Part shown: positions 17,279 through 26,669 of the stretch, piece by piece
How positions within the stretch are numbered: the stretch's first letter is position 1
Layout: each line of letters starts with the position of its first letter
Assembly (NCBI RefSeq): GCF_023371205.1
Contig: NZ_JAMCCO010000001.1
Span: 616,662-680,661, forward strand
Reading direction: 5' to 3'
Source: Parvivirga hydrogeniphila
Lineage (GTDB): Bacteria > Actinomycetota > Coriobacteriia > Anaerosomatales > Anaerosomataceae
DNA length: 64,000 nucleotides
Notes under the pieces: model-generated
Database searches by the model: none
Seen by the model: only the letters and a program-made list of their open reading frames with translations
What the model was told of the DNA's origin: nothing
Made by a program: the position numbers and the translations under genes

Positions 17279-19661
17279 TGTCGCGGCCCGGCTTGGCCGT
17301 GAGGTGCTCGTCGTCGACGGGGCGATGGGCACGATGCTGCAACGCGCCGGCATACCGACCGAGCAGCCGGGCATCCAACTCAATCTCATCGCCCCGGACG
17401 TCATCGCTGAGATACATCGCAGCTACGTGCTCGTCGGGGCGGACTGCGTCACCACGAACACCTTCGGCGGCACGCGCCCGAAGCTTGCGCAGCACGGTTT
17501 GGAAGACATGTTGGATGACCTCAACCGCGCAGGCGTCCGCCTCGCGCGCGAGTCCGGTGCGCAGCACGTGCTCGCAGACGTCGGTCCGACCGGCCTCGTG
17601 ATGGAGCCGCTGGGCGCTGCGACGTTCGACGAGGTGTACGCGCACTTCTTCGAGCAGGTGCAGGCGCTTGCGGTCGAGTCGCCGGACGCGATCCTCATCG
17701 AGACGATGACCGACATCGCCGAGGCGCGCTGCGCGGTGCTCGCCGCGCGGGACGCGTGCGACCTCCCGGTGTTCGTGACCGTCACGTTCGGCCGCAGCGG
17801 GGTCATGGACCTCTCGGGCACCCCGCCCGAGACGGCGGCTGTCATCCTCGAGGCGGCGGGCGCGGCAGCGGTCGGCATCAACTGCGGGCTCGGCCCAGCC
17901 GAGATGCTGCCGCTCGTGGAGCGCATGGCGCGCGCGACAGCGCTTCCCATCATCATCCAGCCGAACGCGGGCATCCCGCGCATCGTCGACGGCGCGACGG
18001 TCTTCCCGGGCACCGCCGATGAGATGGGCTCGTACGCCGCGAAGTTCGTGGAGGCAGGGGCGTCGGTCGTGGGCTCGTGCTGCGGCTCGACCCCGGCGTT
18101 CACCGGCGCGATCGTCGATGCCGCCAAGCACCTTCCCGTGCGCGCACGGTCCGGACGAGGCCCGGGCGTGACGCTTGCGAGCCCGCGCCGCACGGTGACG
18201 ATCGGCGGCGGACGCCGCATCGTTGCGATCGGCGAGCGGATCAACCCCACCGGCAAGAAGGCGCTCGCCGAGTCGCTCAAAGAAGGGTCGATGGCGATCG
18301 TACGTCAGTTCGCCGCGGAGCAGGCCGCAGCAGGGGCAGACGCGCTGGACGTGAACGTCGGCGCCGCCGGCGTGGATGCGAAGCAGGCGCTTCCCGCAGC
18401 GGTGCTCGCGCTTTCGGGCTCGTGCGACCTGCCGCTCGTGCTCGACACGACGGACGCGGATGCGCTCGAGGAGGCGCTCAAGCTGTATCCCGGGCGCGCG
18501 CTCATCAACAGCGTGAACGGCGGTGAGGCGTCGATGAGCGCGGTGCTGCCGCTTGCGAGGCGCTACGGAGCGGCGGTGCTCGTGCTCGCGCTCGATGACG
18601 ACGGCATCCCGGCGACGGCCGAGGGCCGCGTCGCGGTGGTGGAGCGTGTGCGTGGGTGCGCCCACGACGCAGGACTTGCCGACGACGACCTGCTCGTCGA
18701 CTGCCTCGTGCTCACAGCCGCGTCCGACCCCGGCTCAGCGGCGGTCACACTGGAGGCGCTGCGTCAGGTGAAGTCACGGTGGGGCCTTGCGGCCGTGCTC
18801 GGGGTGAGCAACGTGAGCCACGGACTGCCCGGGCGCTCGACTCTGAACGCCGCGTTCTTGGCGATGGCGGCCGGTGCAGGCCTGGACGCTGCCATCGTGA
18901 ATCCGGCAGACGCTGAGGTGATGCGAACGGTAGCGGCCGTCGATGCGCTCCTCGGTCGTGACGAGCGCGCCCAGCGGTGGGTCGCGCTTGCCGCGGAGCG
19001 CGCGCCCGAGGCGGCGCCGGAATCGGCACGCGACGAGGACCTGCTCGCGCTCGCGATCGAGCGGGGCGACGCGGATGGCGCTCCTGGGCTGGTGAAGCGG
19101 CTGATCGCTCGCGGCGTGCGGCCGCAGGACGTGATCGCGTCGGTGCTCACCCCCGCGATCCAGCGCCTCGGTGACGCGTACGGGCGGGGCGACGTCTTCT
19201 TGCCGCAGCTCATCGCGGCCGCGGACGCGATGAAGGCGGCCGTCGAGGTCGCCAAGCGTCACCTGCCACCAGGCGAGGGCGTTTCGCTGGGGCGCGTGGC
19301 CTTCGGCACCGTGAAAGGTGACATCCACAGCATCGGGAAGGACATCTGCATCTCGATGCTCGAGAGCTACGGGTTTTCTGTGGACGACCTCGGCGTGGAC
19401 GTGAGCGCGGAGCGGTTCGCCGAGGCGGCCCTTGACGCGGACGTCGTGTGCGCGTCCGCGTTGATGACGACGACGCTTTCGGCGATGGAGGAGGCCGTGC
19501 GTGCTGTCGCATCGACGGGGACACCGGTGCTCGTGGGCGGCGCCGTGGTGACAGCCGACTACGCGCGCTCGATCGGGGCAGGCTACGCCGAGGACGCTCC
19601 GGGGTGCGTGGAGGCGGTGCGCGCTGCGCTCGCGAAGCGCCGAGGCGAGGAGGGCATCTGA
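17271..19661 (+). CDS. metH: Methionine synthase, B12-dependent, lacking the activation domain
   Basis: 796 residues. Homocysteine methyltransferase barrel (about 1-300) with DGAMGTMLQ and zinc ligands C205, C270 and C271. Pterin-binding domain (about 330-590; GERINPTGKKALAE and DVNVGAAGVD). Cobalamin cap and binding domain (about 600-796) with KGDIHSIGKD, where H686 is the lower axial Co ligand. The C-terminal AdoMet reactivation domain of E. coli MetH is absent, as in acetogens and many anaerobes, so reactivation needs a separate protein not seen here. ATG 17271 overlaps the preceding gene. Confidence 0.95.
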   Translation: MPDVAARLGREVLVVDGAMGTMLQRAGIPTEQPGIQLNLIAPDVIAEIHRSYVLVGADCVTTNTFGGTRPKLAQHGLEDMLDDLNRAGVRLARESGAQHVLADVGPTGLVMEPLGAATFDEVYAHFFEQVQALAVESPDAILIETMTDIAEARCAVLAARDACDLPVFVTVTFGRSGVMDLSGTPPETAAVILEAAGAAAVGINCGLGPAEMLPLVERMARATALPIIIQPNAGIPRIVDGATVFPGTADEMGSYAAKFVEAGASVVGSCCGSTPAFTGAIVDAAKHLPVRARSGRGPGVTLASPRRTVTIGGGRRIVAIGERINPTGKKALAESLKEGSMAIVRQFAAEQAAAGADALDVNVGAAGVDAKQALPAAVLALSGSCDLPLVLDTTDADALEEALKLYPGRALINSVNGGEASMSAVLPLARRYGAAVLVLALDDDGIPATAEGRVAVVERVRGCAHDAGLADDDLLVDCLVLTAASDPGSAAVTLEALRQVKSRWGLAAVLGVSNVSHGLPGRSTLNAAFLAMAAGAGLDAAIVNPADAEVMRTVAAVDALLGRDERAQRWVALAAERAPEAAPESARDEDLLALAIERGDADGAPGLVKRLIARGVRPQDVIASVLTPAIQRLGDAYGRGDVFLPQLIAAADAMKAAVEVAKRHLPPGEGVSLGRVAFGTVKGDIHSIGKDICISMLESYGFSVDDLGVDVSAERFAEAALDADVVCASALMTTTLSAMEEAVRAVASTGTPVLVGGAVVTADYARSIGAGYAEDAPGCVEAVRAALAKRRGEEGI

Positions 19662-19662
19662 C

Positions 19663-20334
19663 GTGATCATCACGAGACAGCGCGAATGGCAGCGGGTGCT
19701 CGACGACCTGGCGTCGGTGGGCGCGCGAAGCGTGTTCGTTGTGGGATGCGGGGAGTGTGCCACAGCTGCGCACACCGGCGGCGAACCGGAAGTGGCGGAG
19801 GCCCGCGAGCGTCTGTCCGCGGCCGGCTTTGCGGTGACGGGTTCGACCGTCCCCGAGGTCACGTGCCACGCGGGCGGCGTGAAGCTCGAGGCGCGCAAGC
19901 ACGCGGCCACCATCGATGCCGCCGATGCGATCGTCGTGCTCGCCTGCGGCGCCGGGACGCAAACGGTGGCCGACGCCGTGGCAAAACCGGTGTTCCCTGG
20001 GCTGGAGTCGGCGTTCCTCGGCACGGTCGTACGCCATGGGGTGTTCGAGGAACGCTGCCAGATGTGCGGCGAGTGCGTGCTCGACGCCACCGGAGGCATC
20101 TGCCCCGTCACCACCTGTCCGAAAGGCCTGCTGAATGGCCCGTGCGGCGGCATGTGGGACGGCATGTGCGACGTCGTGCGCGACCGCCCGTGCGTGCACG
20201 TGCAGATCCGCGAGCGGCTCGCCCAGCAGGGCAGAGACGTCGCGCGCACGCTGCCGCCGAAAGACCACTCCAAGAAGCTCAAGCCCGCGAAGCTGAGCGT
20301 GCGGGCGAGCGGACCGAGCGGGAGCGCGCGATGA
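19663..20334 (+). CDS. metV: MetV-like methylenetetrahydrofolate reductase C-terminal domain protein
   Basis: 223 residues. The C-terminal half carries the cysteine-rich MTHFR_C signature CQMCGECVLDATGGICP...CPKGLLNGPCGG, which binds a metal or Fe-S cluster. The N-terminal half is a Rossmann-like domain (VVGCGECATAAH...AIVVLACGAG). In acetogens MetV partners MetF to form a reductase without classical NADH use. GTG 19663 starts one base after the metH stop; its own stop overlaps metF (ATGA). Confidence 0.9.
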   Translation: MIITRQREWQRVLDDLASVGARSVFVVGCGECATAAHTGGEPEVAEARERLSAAGFAVTGSTVPEVTCHAGGVKLEARKHAATIDAADAIVVLACGAGTQTVADAVAKPVFPGLESAFLGTVVRHGVFEERCQMCGECVLDATGGICPVTTCPKGLLNGPCGGMWDGMCDVVRDRPCVHVQIRERLAQQGRDVARTLPPKDHSKKLKPAKLSVRASGPSGSAR

Positions 20335-21212
20335 GCCGCCTGCGTGACGCGCTCGAGCGCGGCGAGTTCGTCATCACCGGCGAGATCGCTCCGCCGCGCG
20401 GCGCGGACGTCTCGGCGATGCGCAAGACGATGGGTCTCGTGGGTCCTTTGTGTCACGCGCTCAATATCACCGACAACCAGGGCGCCTCGCTGCACATGTC
20501 GAGCCTCGGCGCGTGTCTGGTGGCGCTCGAGATGGGATTCGAGCCGATCTTCCAGCAGACGTGCCGCGATCGGAACCGGCTTGCGCTGCAATCGGACCTG
20601 ATGGCTGCGTGGGCCCTCGGTATCGAGAACCTGCTTGTGGTGACGGGGGACGACGCGCGAAGCGGCGACCATCCGCAAGCCAAAGGAGTGTTCGACATCG
20701 ACTCGACGCACCTGTTGCAGATCGCGTCCGGCATGAACGAGGGCCAGGACATGCAGGGCCGTCCGCTCGCAGGTAAGACGGGATTCTACCTCGGCGCGGC
20801 GATGTTCCCCGAGGCGGAACCGTGGGACGCGCAGCTCGCCCGGACGGTCGGGAAGATCGAGGCCGGCGCGCGGTTCTTCCAGACGCAGGCCGTCTTCGAC
20901 TTGGACAAGCTCGCTCGCGCTGTGGACGCGGTGCACGCGCACGGCGCGAAGGTCATCGCGGGCGTGCTGTTCTTGCGCAGCCCGCGTGTGATCGACTTCG
21001 TGAACGCCCACCTGGCGGGGCTCATGGTGCCTGAGCATGTCGCGCGGCGGATCAGACAGGCCGCAGACCCGCTGGAGGCGGCGATCGACCTTGCGGTCGA
21101 GCAGGTGGCGGCCATCCGCGAGGTCGCGGACGGTGTCCACGTCATGCCACTCGGCCTCGACGCGCGGGTGCCGGAAGTGCTCGAGCGCGCAGGCGTCGTG
21201 CCGCAACGCTAG
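20331..21212 (+). CDS. metF: Methylenetetrahydrofolate reductase
   Basis: 293 residues, MTHFR barrel. The N-terminal catalytic glutamate lies in ITGEIAPPRG, FAD-site residues in LLVVTGDDAR, and the folate-side GARFFQTQAVFD motif is present. Produces 5-methyl-THF for MetH, closing the route from one-carbon units to methionine in the operon. Start ATG 20331 is coupled to metV. The two likely form one complex. No clear terminator follows within 190 nt. Confidence 0.95.
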   Translation: MSRLRDALERGEFVITGEIAPPRGADVSAMRKTMGLVGPLCHALNITDNQGASLHMSSLGACLVALEMGFEPIFQQTCRDRNRLALQSDLMAAWALGIENLLVVTGDDARSGDHPQAKGVFDIDSTHLLQIASGMNEGQDMQGRPLAGKTGFYLGAAMFPEAEPWDAQLARTVGKIEAGARFFQTQAVFDLDKLARAVDAVHAHGAKVIAGVLFLRSPRVIDFVNAHLAGLMVPEHVARRIRQAADPLEAAIDLAVEQVAAIREVADGVHVMPLGLDARVPEVLERAGVVPQR

Positions 21213-21405
21213 CTACGCACCGCGTGCCGCACTGCGGGAGCCCCCGTGCATTGCGCACACCGCGGTGCCTCTTCCGCCGTAACCTTCTGAAGCCGTCGCG
21301 CGTTAATCAGGTGAAAAGTCCTGAAAGCATCGATGAACAACAGGGGGCGGCGTGCTACGATTGCGGACGCACACCGATCATCCGATCAGCAAGCGCGGTG
21401 AGACG

Positions 21406-22086
21406 ATGGGGCTTTTCGGCGAACAGCTCTGCCGGTGCGACCTCGAGGCTCGGATCAAGACCTACGGTGCGCTTGCCGATGTATTCGGAGGCACCGCCGA
21501 GGAAGCGGCCGCAGGTGTCGTCTCGCTGGGGGGCGCGGGTTCGTGGTGCTCGCTTGCGTTCTACGATGAGAACGCCATCCAAGCGGCGTGCGCAGAGGCG
21601 GAGCGTGCGGCGCGCGATCCTGGTGAAGCGGCTCGCTTCTGTGACGAGCGTCAGGCGATCATCGGGGCTGAACGGTTCGACCCCTTCGTCCACCGGGTCT
21701 CGCCGTGCGAGGCGATGTACGTCACCGACAGGCCCGAGGACCTCGTGAGGCGCCTCAGTGCTCTGTACGAGAAGAGCGGCTACGTCGTGCGTCACCTGGT
21801 GTCGTGCGAGTCGCACATCGCGGTCGAGCTCGATTACATGCGGTTCCTTTTGGAGCGGGTACGCACTGGAGACAGCGGAGCGTCTGATCAAGCGGCCGAC
21901 TTCTTCCTCACGCACCTCTCAGGCTGGTCGATCTTGTTCGCTGTCGCATTCGGTGATGCGGCCAGCCATCCCATCTCGCGGTGTGCGGCGATCACGCTCG
22001 ACCGCTTCTTGTCGTGTGAAGAGCACGTCATACGCAGCAGCGTTCCTGCTAACTGCATCCAGTGCCGTCTGGCCGGCTCGAGCTGA
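21406..22086 (+). CDS. TorD/DmsD-like redox-enzyme maturation chaperone
   Basis: About 226 residues, all-helical. The segment SCESHIAVELDYMRFLLERV followed by ADFFLTHLSGW is the core of TorD-family chaperones, which hold molybdoenzyme precursors before cofactor insertion and Tat export. Several extra cysteines (CRC near the start, CIQC at the end) are present. ATG 21406 gives the family-like N-terminus; an upstream GTG at 21352 is less likely. No client oxidoreductase is encoded nearby. Confidence 0.75.
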   Translation: MGLFGEQLCRCDLEARIKTYGALADVFGGTAEEAAAGVVSLGGAGSWCSLAFYDENAIQAACAEAERAARDPGEAARFCDERQAIIGAERFDPFVHRVSPCEAMYVTDRPEDLVRRLSALYEKSGYVVRHLVSCESHIAVELDYMRFLLERVRTGDSGASDQAADFFLTHLSGWSILFAVAFGDAASHPISRCAAITLDRFLSCEEHVIRSSVPANCIQCRLAGSS

Positions 22087-22137
22087 GCGACGCTATACTG
22101 GCAGCGATCCGTCCGCCCGCGTCCGGAGGAGCTGGGT

Positions 22138-22515
22138 ATGGCACCCGCAGGGCGTCGCCCGTCCGTCGACGAGTGGCTCGAAGAGGCCAAGCGCTCGTGC
22201 GACCTGTCTGCGACCGGCATGTTCCTGGTGCACAACGGTGTCGTGCGCGGCACCTCGCGCTCAGGTGAGCTCGTCGCGGGCATGGAGCTCTCTGTCGACC
22301 GGGACCGGCTCGAGGAGATCGTCGCCAGCGCACGGCTGATGGAAGGCGTCACCTACGTGCGCGCGTGGGTGAACGAAGGCAGGCTCGCGGTAGGGGACGA
22401 CATCATGTACGTGGTCGTCGCCGGCGACATCAGGGAGCACGTCTTCGAGGCGCTCCAGGCGCTCGTGCGGATGATCAAGACGCAGGTCGTCACGGAGAAA
22501 GAGACGCGCGCCTGA
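22138..22515 (+). CDS. MoaE-like molybdopterin-synthase-related protein
   Basis: 125 residues. FLVHNGVVRGTSRSGELVAGMEL and VRAWVNEGRLAVGDDIMYVVVAGDIREHVFEALQALV match the MoaE fold (catalytic subunit for dithiolene formation), although the sequence is a divergent, shorter form common in anaerobic actinobacteria. The usual catalytic Lys-Lys region is hard to place. GGAGGAG precedes ATG 22138. It follows the TorD-like gene by 50 nt, suggesting a molybdoenzyme-maturation pair. Confidence 0.7.
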   Translation: MAPAGRRPSVDEWLEEAKRSCDLSATGMFLVHNGVVRGTSRSGELVAGMELSVDRDRLEEIVASARLMEGVTYVRAWVNEGRLAVGDDIMYVVVAGDIREHVFEALQALVRMIKTQVVTEKETRA

Positions 22516-22519
22516 GCCG

Positions 22520-24187
22520 CTATGCTCGCGATGCGTCCTTGCCAGGCATCACGAGGCTCGGATCTGCGAACGCGAACGGCACGTCTTCGTTCTTCGATGC
22601 GTACATCGCCATGTCAGCGGCGTGCATGAGGTCGCTGAAGCTGCGGCCGTCGGTGGGGTAGAACGCGATCCCTATGGACACGTCGATAGGGACGGCTCCT
22701 TCCTCGATGAGCATCGGCTCTTCCAGCGCTTTGACGATCTTGCGAGCGATCAGTCCTGCGGCCTTTCGCGACGTCACCTGGGGAAGCAGCACGGTGAATT
22801 CGTCGCCGCCGAGGCGTGCGACCGTATCGCTCCGGCGCACGACCTTGCTCAGCCTGCGACCGATCTCGGCGAGCAGAGCGTCGCCGACCGCGTGGCCGAG
22901 CGAGTCGTTGATGAGCTTGAAGTCGTTGATGTCCATGAACATCACAGCGAAGCACGAGTCCTCCCGCTCGGCGCGAGCGATCGCCACCGCGAGGCGATCG
23001 TCGAACAGCGCGCGGTTCGGAAGCCCGGTGAGCAGGTCGTAGTACGCCATCTTGCGGATGGTCTCTTCGGCGCGTTTGCGCTCCGTGATGTCGTGCGCCA
23101 CCGCCTGCACGGCGGGCCTGCCGTGGTACATGAGCGGTGTCGAAGACACCTGCACGTCGACGGTGGTGCCGTCCTTGCGGAGGAATCGGAATTCTGTCGG
23201 CAGCAGGGGCCTGCGCTCAACCACCGTCGTCCTCAGGGCCTCGGCCGCGCGGTCCCGGAACGCCGGGTCGACGAACTCCAGCACGTGCGTCCCCAGCACG
23301 TCACGGGGGTCGTCATAGCCGAGCATGCGCGCGCCGTTCGGGTTGATGAACGACACGACGCCTTCGATGTGGACGAGGATCAGGTCCGGGGCCATCTCCA
23401 CGAGGCTCCGGAAGCGCTCCTCGCTTTCACGGAGCGCGCGCTCGGCGCGGCGTCGCACGGCGACCTCCTCCGTGAGGAGCTCGTTCGCGCGCTCGATGTC
23501 AGCGGTACGCTCGTGGACTTCCCGCTCCAACCGCTCGCTGTACTCCTGAAGGGCGACTTCCGCCCGCCTGATGTCGGTGATGTCACGCGCCGTCTCGACG
23601 ACCGATTCGATCGAGCCGTCCTGTGATAGCACCGGATAGAACGTCGATTCGATCCAGATCTCTCCTCGGGTGGAGTCGACGCTGTGCTTCACGCCGGTCT
23701 GCGGCGCGTGCGTGCGCACGACCTCGTCGAGCCTGCATCCCTCGCACGGTCCGTCAAGACCCAGGACGGCTTCGAAGCATCGACGGCCGACGAGGTCTTC
23801 GGGGTCGAGCCGGGTGAGCCGTTGCGTCGCTGGATTCGCGTAGCGAACCGTGTAGTCCGGATCCAGGATGATCACCGCGTCCGGGCTGTGGTCGTACACC
23901 ATCTGCAGCTTCGACCGCTCGTGCTCGAGCGTCCGCACCGTGGCCGCGTACCGGTCGAACATGGTCTGCGTGTACCACGCACCGAGGCCGATAAGCGCTG
24001 CTATCATGATTCGCAGTGCGAGCGTCGGCGGCTCGGGATGGAGCAGGTCGTTCAGGAATCCGCGGCCTTCGGGCGAGAGGACGCCGTGGACGTAGCTCAC
24101 GGCGAGCCAAAAGAGGATGATGACCCCTAGCGCGGCCGCCAAGAGCCGTGGCTCGTTCCGCGGCGTCGCACCGCGCGGCTTCCTCAT
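22520..24187 (-). CDS. Membrane PAS-PAS-GGDEF diguanylate cyclase
   Basis: About 555 residues. Two transmembrane helices (about 15-40 and 55-80), PAS domain 1 (about 100-215, with a CFEAVLGLDGPCEGC cysteine motif), a coiled coil (about 215-265), PAS domain 2 (about 265-385) and a GGDEF domain (about 385-550). The active site RLGGDEF is intact and an I-site RRSD lies five residues before it, so the enzyme should make c-di-GMP with product inhibition. No EAL domain. ATG 24187 follows GAGGGGACGATC. Confidence 0.93.
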   Translation of the reverse strand: MRKPRGATPRNEPRLLAAALGVIILFWLAVSYVHGVLSPEGRGFLNDLLHPEPPTLALRIMIAALIGLGAWYTQTMFDRYAATVRTLEHERSKLQMVYDHSPDAVIILDPDYTVRYANPATQRLTRLDPEDLVGRRCFEAVLGLDGPCEGCRLDEVVRTHAPQTGVKHSVDSTRGEIWIESTFYPVLSQDGSIESVVETARDITDIRRAEVALQEYSERLEREVHERTADIERANELLTEEVAVRRRAERALRESEERFRSLVEMAPDLILVHIEGVVSFINPNGARMLGYDDPRDVLGTHVLEFVDPAFRDRAAEALRTTVVERRPLLPTEFRFLRKDGTTVDVQVSSTPLMYHGRPAVQAVAHDITERKRAEETIRKMAYYDLLTGLPNRALFDDRLAVAIARAEREDSCFAVMFMDINDFKLINDSLGHAVGDALLAEIGRRLSKVVRRSDTVARLGGDEFTVLLPQVTSRKAAGLIARKIVKALEEPMLIEEGAVPIDVSIGIAFYPTDGRSFSDLMHAADMAMYASKNEDVPFAFADPSLVMPGKDASRA

Positions 24188-24384
24188 GATCGTCCCCTCA
24201 AGACCGTTGTGCCGATTGCGACCGTTTCCCCTCATATCGGCACTGCACAGCAACATTGTTAGCATACGACCGACCATTGACAACCAAATCGCTCCGTCTC
24301 CCGACGAACGGCCGGACGAACGGCAAGGAAGCGGCTCGCAGCGCGGTGCTAGAATCGTGCGATATGCGACGTTGGGAGGTCGGT

Positions 24385-25791
24385 ATGCGTATCGTGGTCA
24401 TCGGTGGGGGGCCGGGCGGATACGCGGCAGCGTTCGAGGCCGCTCGGCTTGGCGCTGACGTCGTGCTGGTGGAGCGCGACCGGCTCGGTGGGACCTGTCT
24501 CAACTGGGGCTGCGTCCCGACCAAGGCGATCCTGAGGTCTGCGCACGCGGCGCTCGACGCACGCAACGCCGCTTCGCTGGGGCTTTCCGGTTCGCCGCTT
24601 TCTGTCGATCTGCCGGCGCTCGAGGCGCGCACGCGCGGTGTCATGGACGAGCTTCGAGGCCAGCTCGAGGCGACCGCCCGTCGGCTGAAAGTGGCGGTGA
24701 TCCGGGGGTCGGGGCGGTTGAGCGCGGCCCGGATCGTCGAGATCGAGATGGCAGACGGTGGCTCGCAGACCATCGAGGCCGACGCGGTGATCGTGGCGAC
24801 CGGCTCGGAGCCGTTCCGGCTGCCCAACATCGACCATTCGCTTCCGGGGGTGTGGACGAGCGACGATGCCGTCTCGCTCAAGGAGATCCCGGCACGCATC
24901 CTCGTGATCGGCGGCGGCGTCATCGGTCTCGAGTTCGCGTGCGCGTACGCTGCGTTCGGCAGCCAGGTCACGGTCGTCGAGCTCACCGAACAGGTGCTGC
25001 CAGGCATGGACAAGCGCGTCGCACGCACCGTCCAGCAAGCATTGGAGGCGCTCGGAGCGACCTTCGTGCTGGGCGATGCGGTGGAAGCGGTCGAGGAGCG
25101 CGGCGGAGGCATGTTCTCGTCGCTGCGAAGCGGCCGGGCGGTGGAGTCCGACGTCGTGCTCTCAGCGGTCGGCCGCGTTCCGACGGCGTCCGGCATCGGC
25201 CTTGAGTGCGCAGGCGTGGCATTCGAGCGGCGAGCGGTGAAGGTCGACGCCCACATGGCCACGAGCGTGCCGGGCGTCTTCGCAGTGGGCGACGCCATCG
25301 GCGGAATGATGCTGGCGCACGCCGCGGAGGCTGAAGGCCGGGCGGCCGCCCGCAACGCGGTCGCGTGGGTCGAGGCGGCGGTTGCAGGTGTCGAGCCCGA
25401 CTACGAGAGCGTGCGGTACGACTGCATCCCTGCGTGCGTGTACACCTTCCCGAACGTCGCGACCGTGGGTCTCACGCGTGATGCGGCGGCGGCGCAGGGT
25501 ATCGATGCGGTGCAGGCGATCGCCAAGTTCACCGGCAACGCACGGGCGCTTGCGGAGGGCGAGCCCGAGGGATTCGTGCAGGTCGTGGCGGAACGCGGCA
25601 GCGGCCGGATGCTCGGATGCCAGATCGTGGGCCCGTTCGCGGTCGAGATCGTCCACGAAGCTTCGATCGCCATCCGGAAGGGAATCAGCGTCGCCGAGAT
25701 CGGCGAGGCGGTGCACGCGCACCCGACCGCCTCCGAGACGCTCATGCTGGCGTGCGAGGAAGCCGCCGCGAAGTCGAAGGCCGGTCGCTGA
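24385..25791 (+). CDS. lpdA: Dihydrolipoyl dehydrogenase
   Basis: 468 residues, FAD-NAD disulfide oxidoreductase. FAD motif GGGPGG at 7-12, redox disulfide C38/C43 in GGTCLNWGCVPTK, NAD motif ILVIGGGVIGLEF at about 172-185, and the C-terminal dimer-partner HAHPTASE with the catalytic His-Glu. E3 subunit of 2-oxoacid dehydrogenases or glycine cleavage; no E1/E2 genes are near. ATG 24385 behind GGGAGGT. Overlaps lipA by one base (TGATG). Confidence 0.95.
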   Translation: MRIVVIGGGPGGYAAAFEAARLGADVVLVERDRLGGTCLNWGCVPTKAILRSAHAALDARNAASLGLSGSPLSVDLPALEARTRGVMDELRGQLEATARRLKVAVIRGSGRLSAARIVEIEMADGGSQTIEADAVIVATGSEPFRLPNIDHSLPGVWTSDDAVSLKEIPARILVIGGGVIGLEFACAYAAFGSQVTVVELTEQVLPGMDKRVARTVQQALEALGATFVLGDAVEAVEERGGGMFSSLRSGRAVESDVVLSAVGRVPTASGIGLECAGVAFERRAVKVDAHMATSVPGVFAVGDAIGGMMLAHAAEAEGRAAARNAVAWVEAAVAGVEPDYESVRYDCIPACVYTFPNVATVGLTRDAAAAQGIDAVQAIAKFTGNARALAEGEPEGFVQVVAERGSGRMLGCQIVGPFAVEIVHEASIAIRKGISVAEIGEAVHAHPTASETLMLACEEAAAKSKAGR

Positions 25792-26669
25792 TGGCCTACG
25801 AGCACGGCGAGCGCGCGGCGCGGATGCCTGAGTGGATGCGGCGGCCGATCGCGCGCGAGGGCTCGTACGCGACCGTCAAGGACCTCCTTGCACGTCACAG
25901 GCTCCACACCGTGTGCCAGTCTGCCAAGTGCCCCAACCAGGGCGAGTGCTTCGCGTCCGGGACGGCCACCTTCCTCGTGGCCGGAGCGGTGTGCACGCGA
26001 GGATGCCGCTTCTGCGCGGTCGAGCCCGGCTCCCCTGAGCCGCTGGATCCCACTGAGCCCGAGCGGGTCGCCCAGGCCGCGGCCGAGCTCGGTCTCGAGC
26101 ACGTCGTCGTGACGATGGTGACGCGCGACGACCTTCCGGACGGCGCCGCCGGCCACGTCGCGGCGGTGATCCGTGCGATCCGTTCAGCGGTTCCGGGCGC
26201 GGCCGTCGAGGTCCTGACGAGCGACTTCGGCGGCTCGGCCGAGGCGCTCGACGTCGTGCTCGCCCAGCGCCCTGACGTCTTCAACCACAACGTCGAGACC
26301 GTGCCACGGCTCTACGCTGCCGTGCGGCCGCAAGCGGATTACGAGCGCAGCCTCTGGGTCTTGCGGCGTGCTGCCGACGCAGGCGGTTTTCCGGTGAAGT
26401 CCGGCCTCATGCTCGGGCTGGGCGAATCGTTCGACGAGGTCGTGGCGGTGCTTTCAGACCTGCGGCGTGCGGGCTGTTCGATCGTGACCGTCGGGCAGTA
26501 CCTGCGTCCGAGCCGCGGGCACCTGCCGGTCGTCGAGTTCGTGCGACCGGAGGTCTTCGCGGCGGTGGAGGCCGAGGCCCGTGCGATGGGGTTCGCGGCG
26601 GTCGCCTCGGGTCCGTTCGTCCGGTCGAGCTACCACGCGCGGGAGGCGGCTACCGCAGCTCGAGCGTGA
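25791..26669 (+). CDS. lipA: Lipoyl synthase
   Basis: 292 residues, radical SAM enzyme inserting two sulfurs into octanoyl groups. Auxiliary 4Fe-4S cluster ligands C42, C47 and C53 (CQSAKCPNQGEC), SAM cluster C68/C72/C75 (CTRGCRFC), and the essential C-terminal RSSY serine are all present. Coupled to lpdA, so cofactor assembly and its user enzyme are coexpressed. The 3' end overlaps the convergent cyclase gene by 20 nt. Confidence 0.96.
   Translation: MAYEHGERAARMPEWMRRPIAREGSYATVKDLLARHRLHTVCQSAKCPNQGECFASGTATFLVAGAVCTRGCRFCAVEPGSPEPLDPTEPERVAQAAAELGLEHVVVTMVTRDDLPDGAAGHVAAVIRAIRSAVPGAAVEVLTSDFGGSAEALDVVLAQRPDVFNHNVETVPRLYAAVRPQADYERSLWVLRRAADAGGFPVKSGLMLGLGESFDEVVAVLSDLRRAGCSIVTVGQYLRPSRGHLPVVEFVRPEVFAAVEAEARAMGFAAVASGPFVRSSYHAREAATAARA

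Noticed and set aside
18774-21206. 810-codon minus-strand open frame across metH/metV/metF
   Set aside because: Shadow of three well-defined plus-strand genes; no domain resemblance and no ribosome site.
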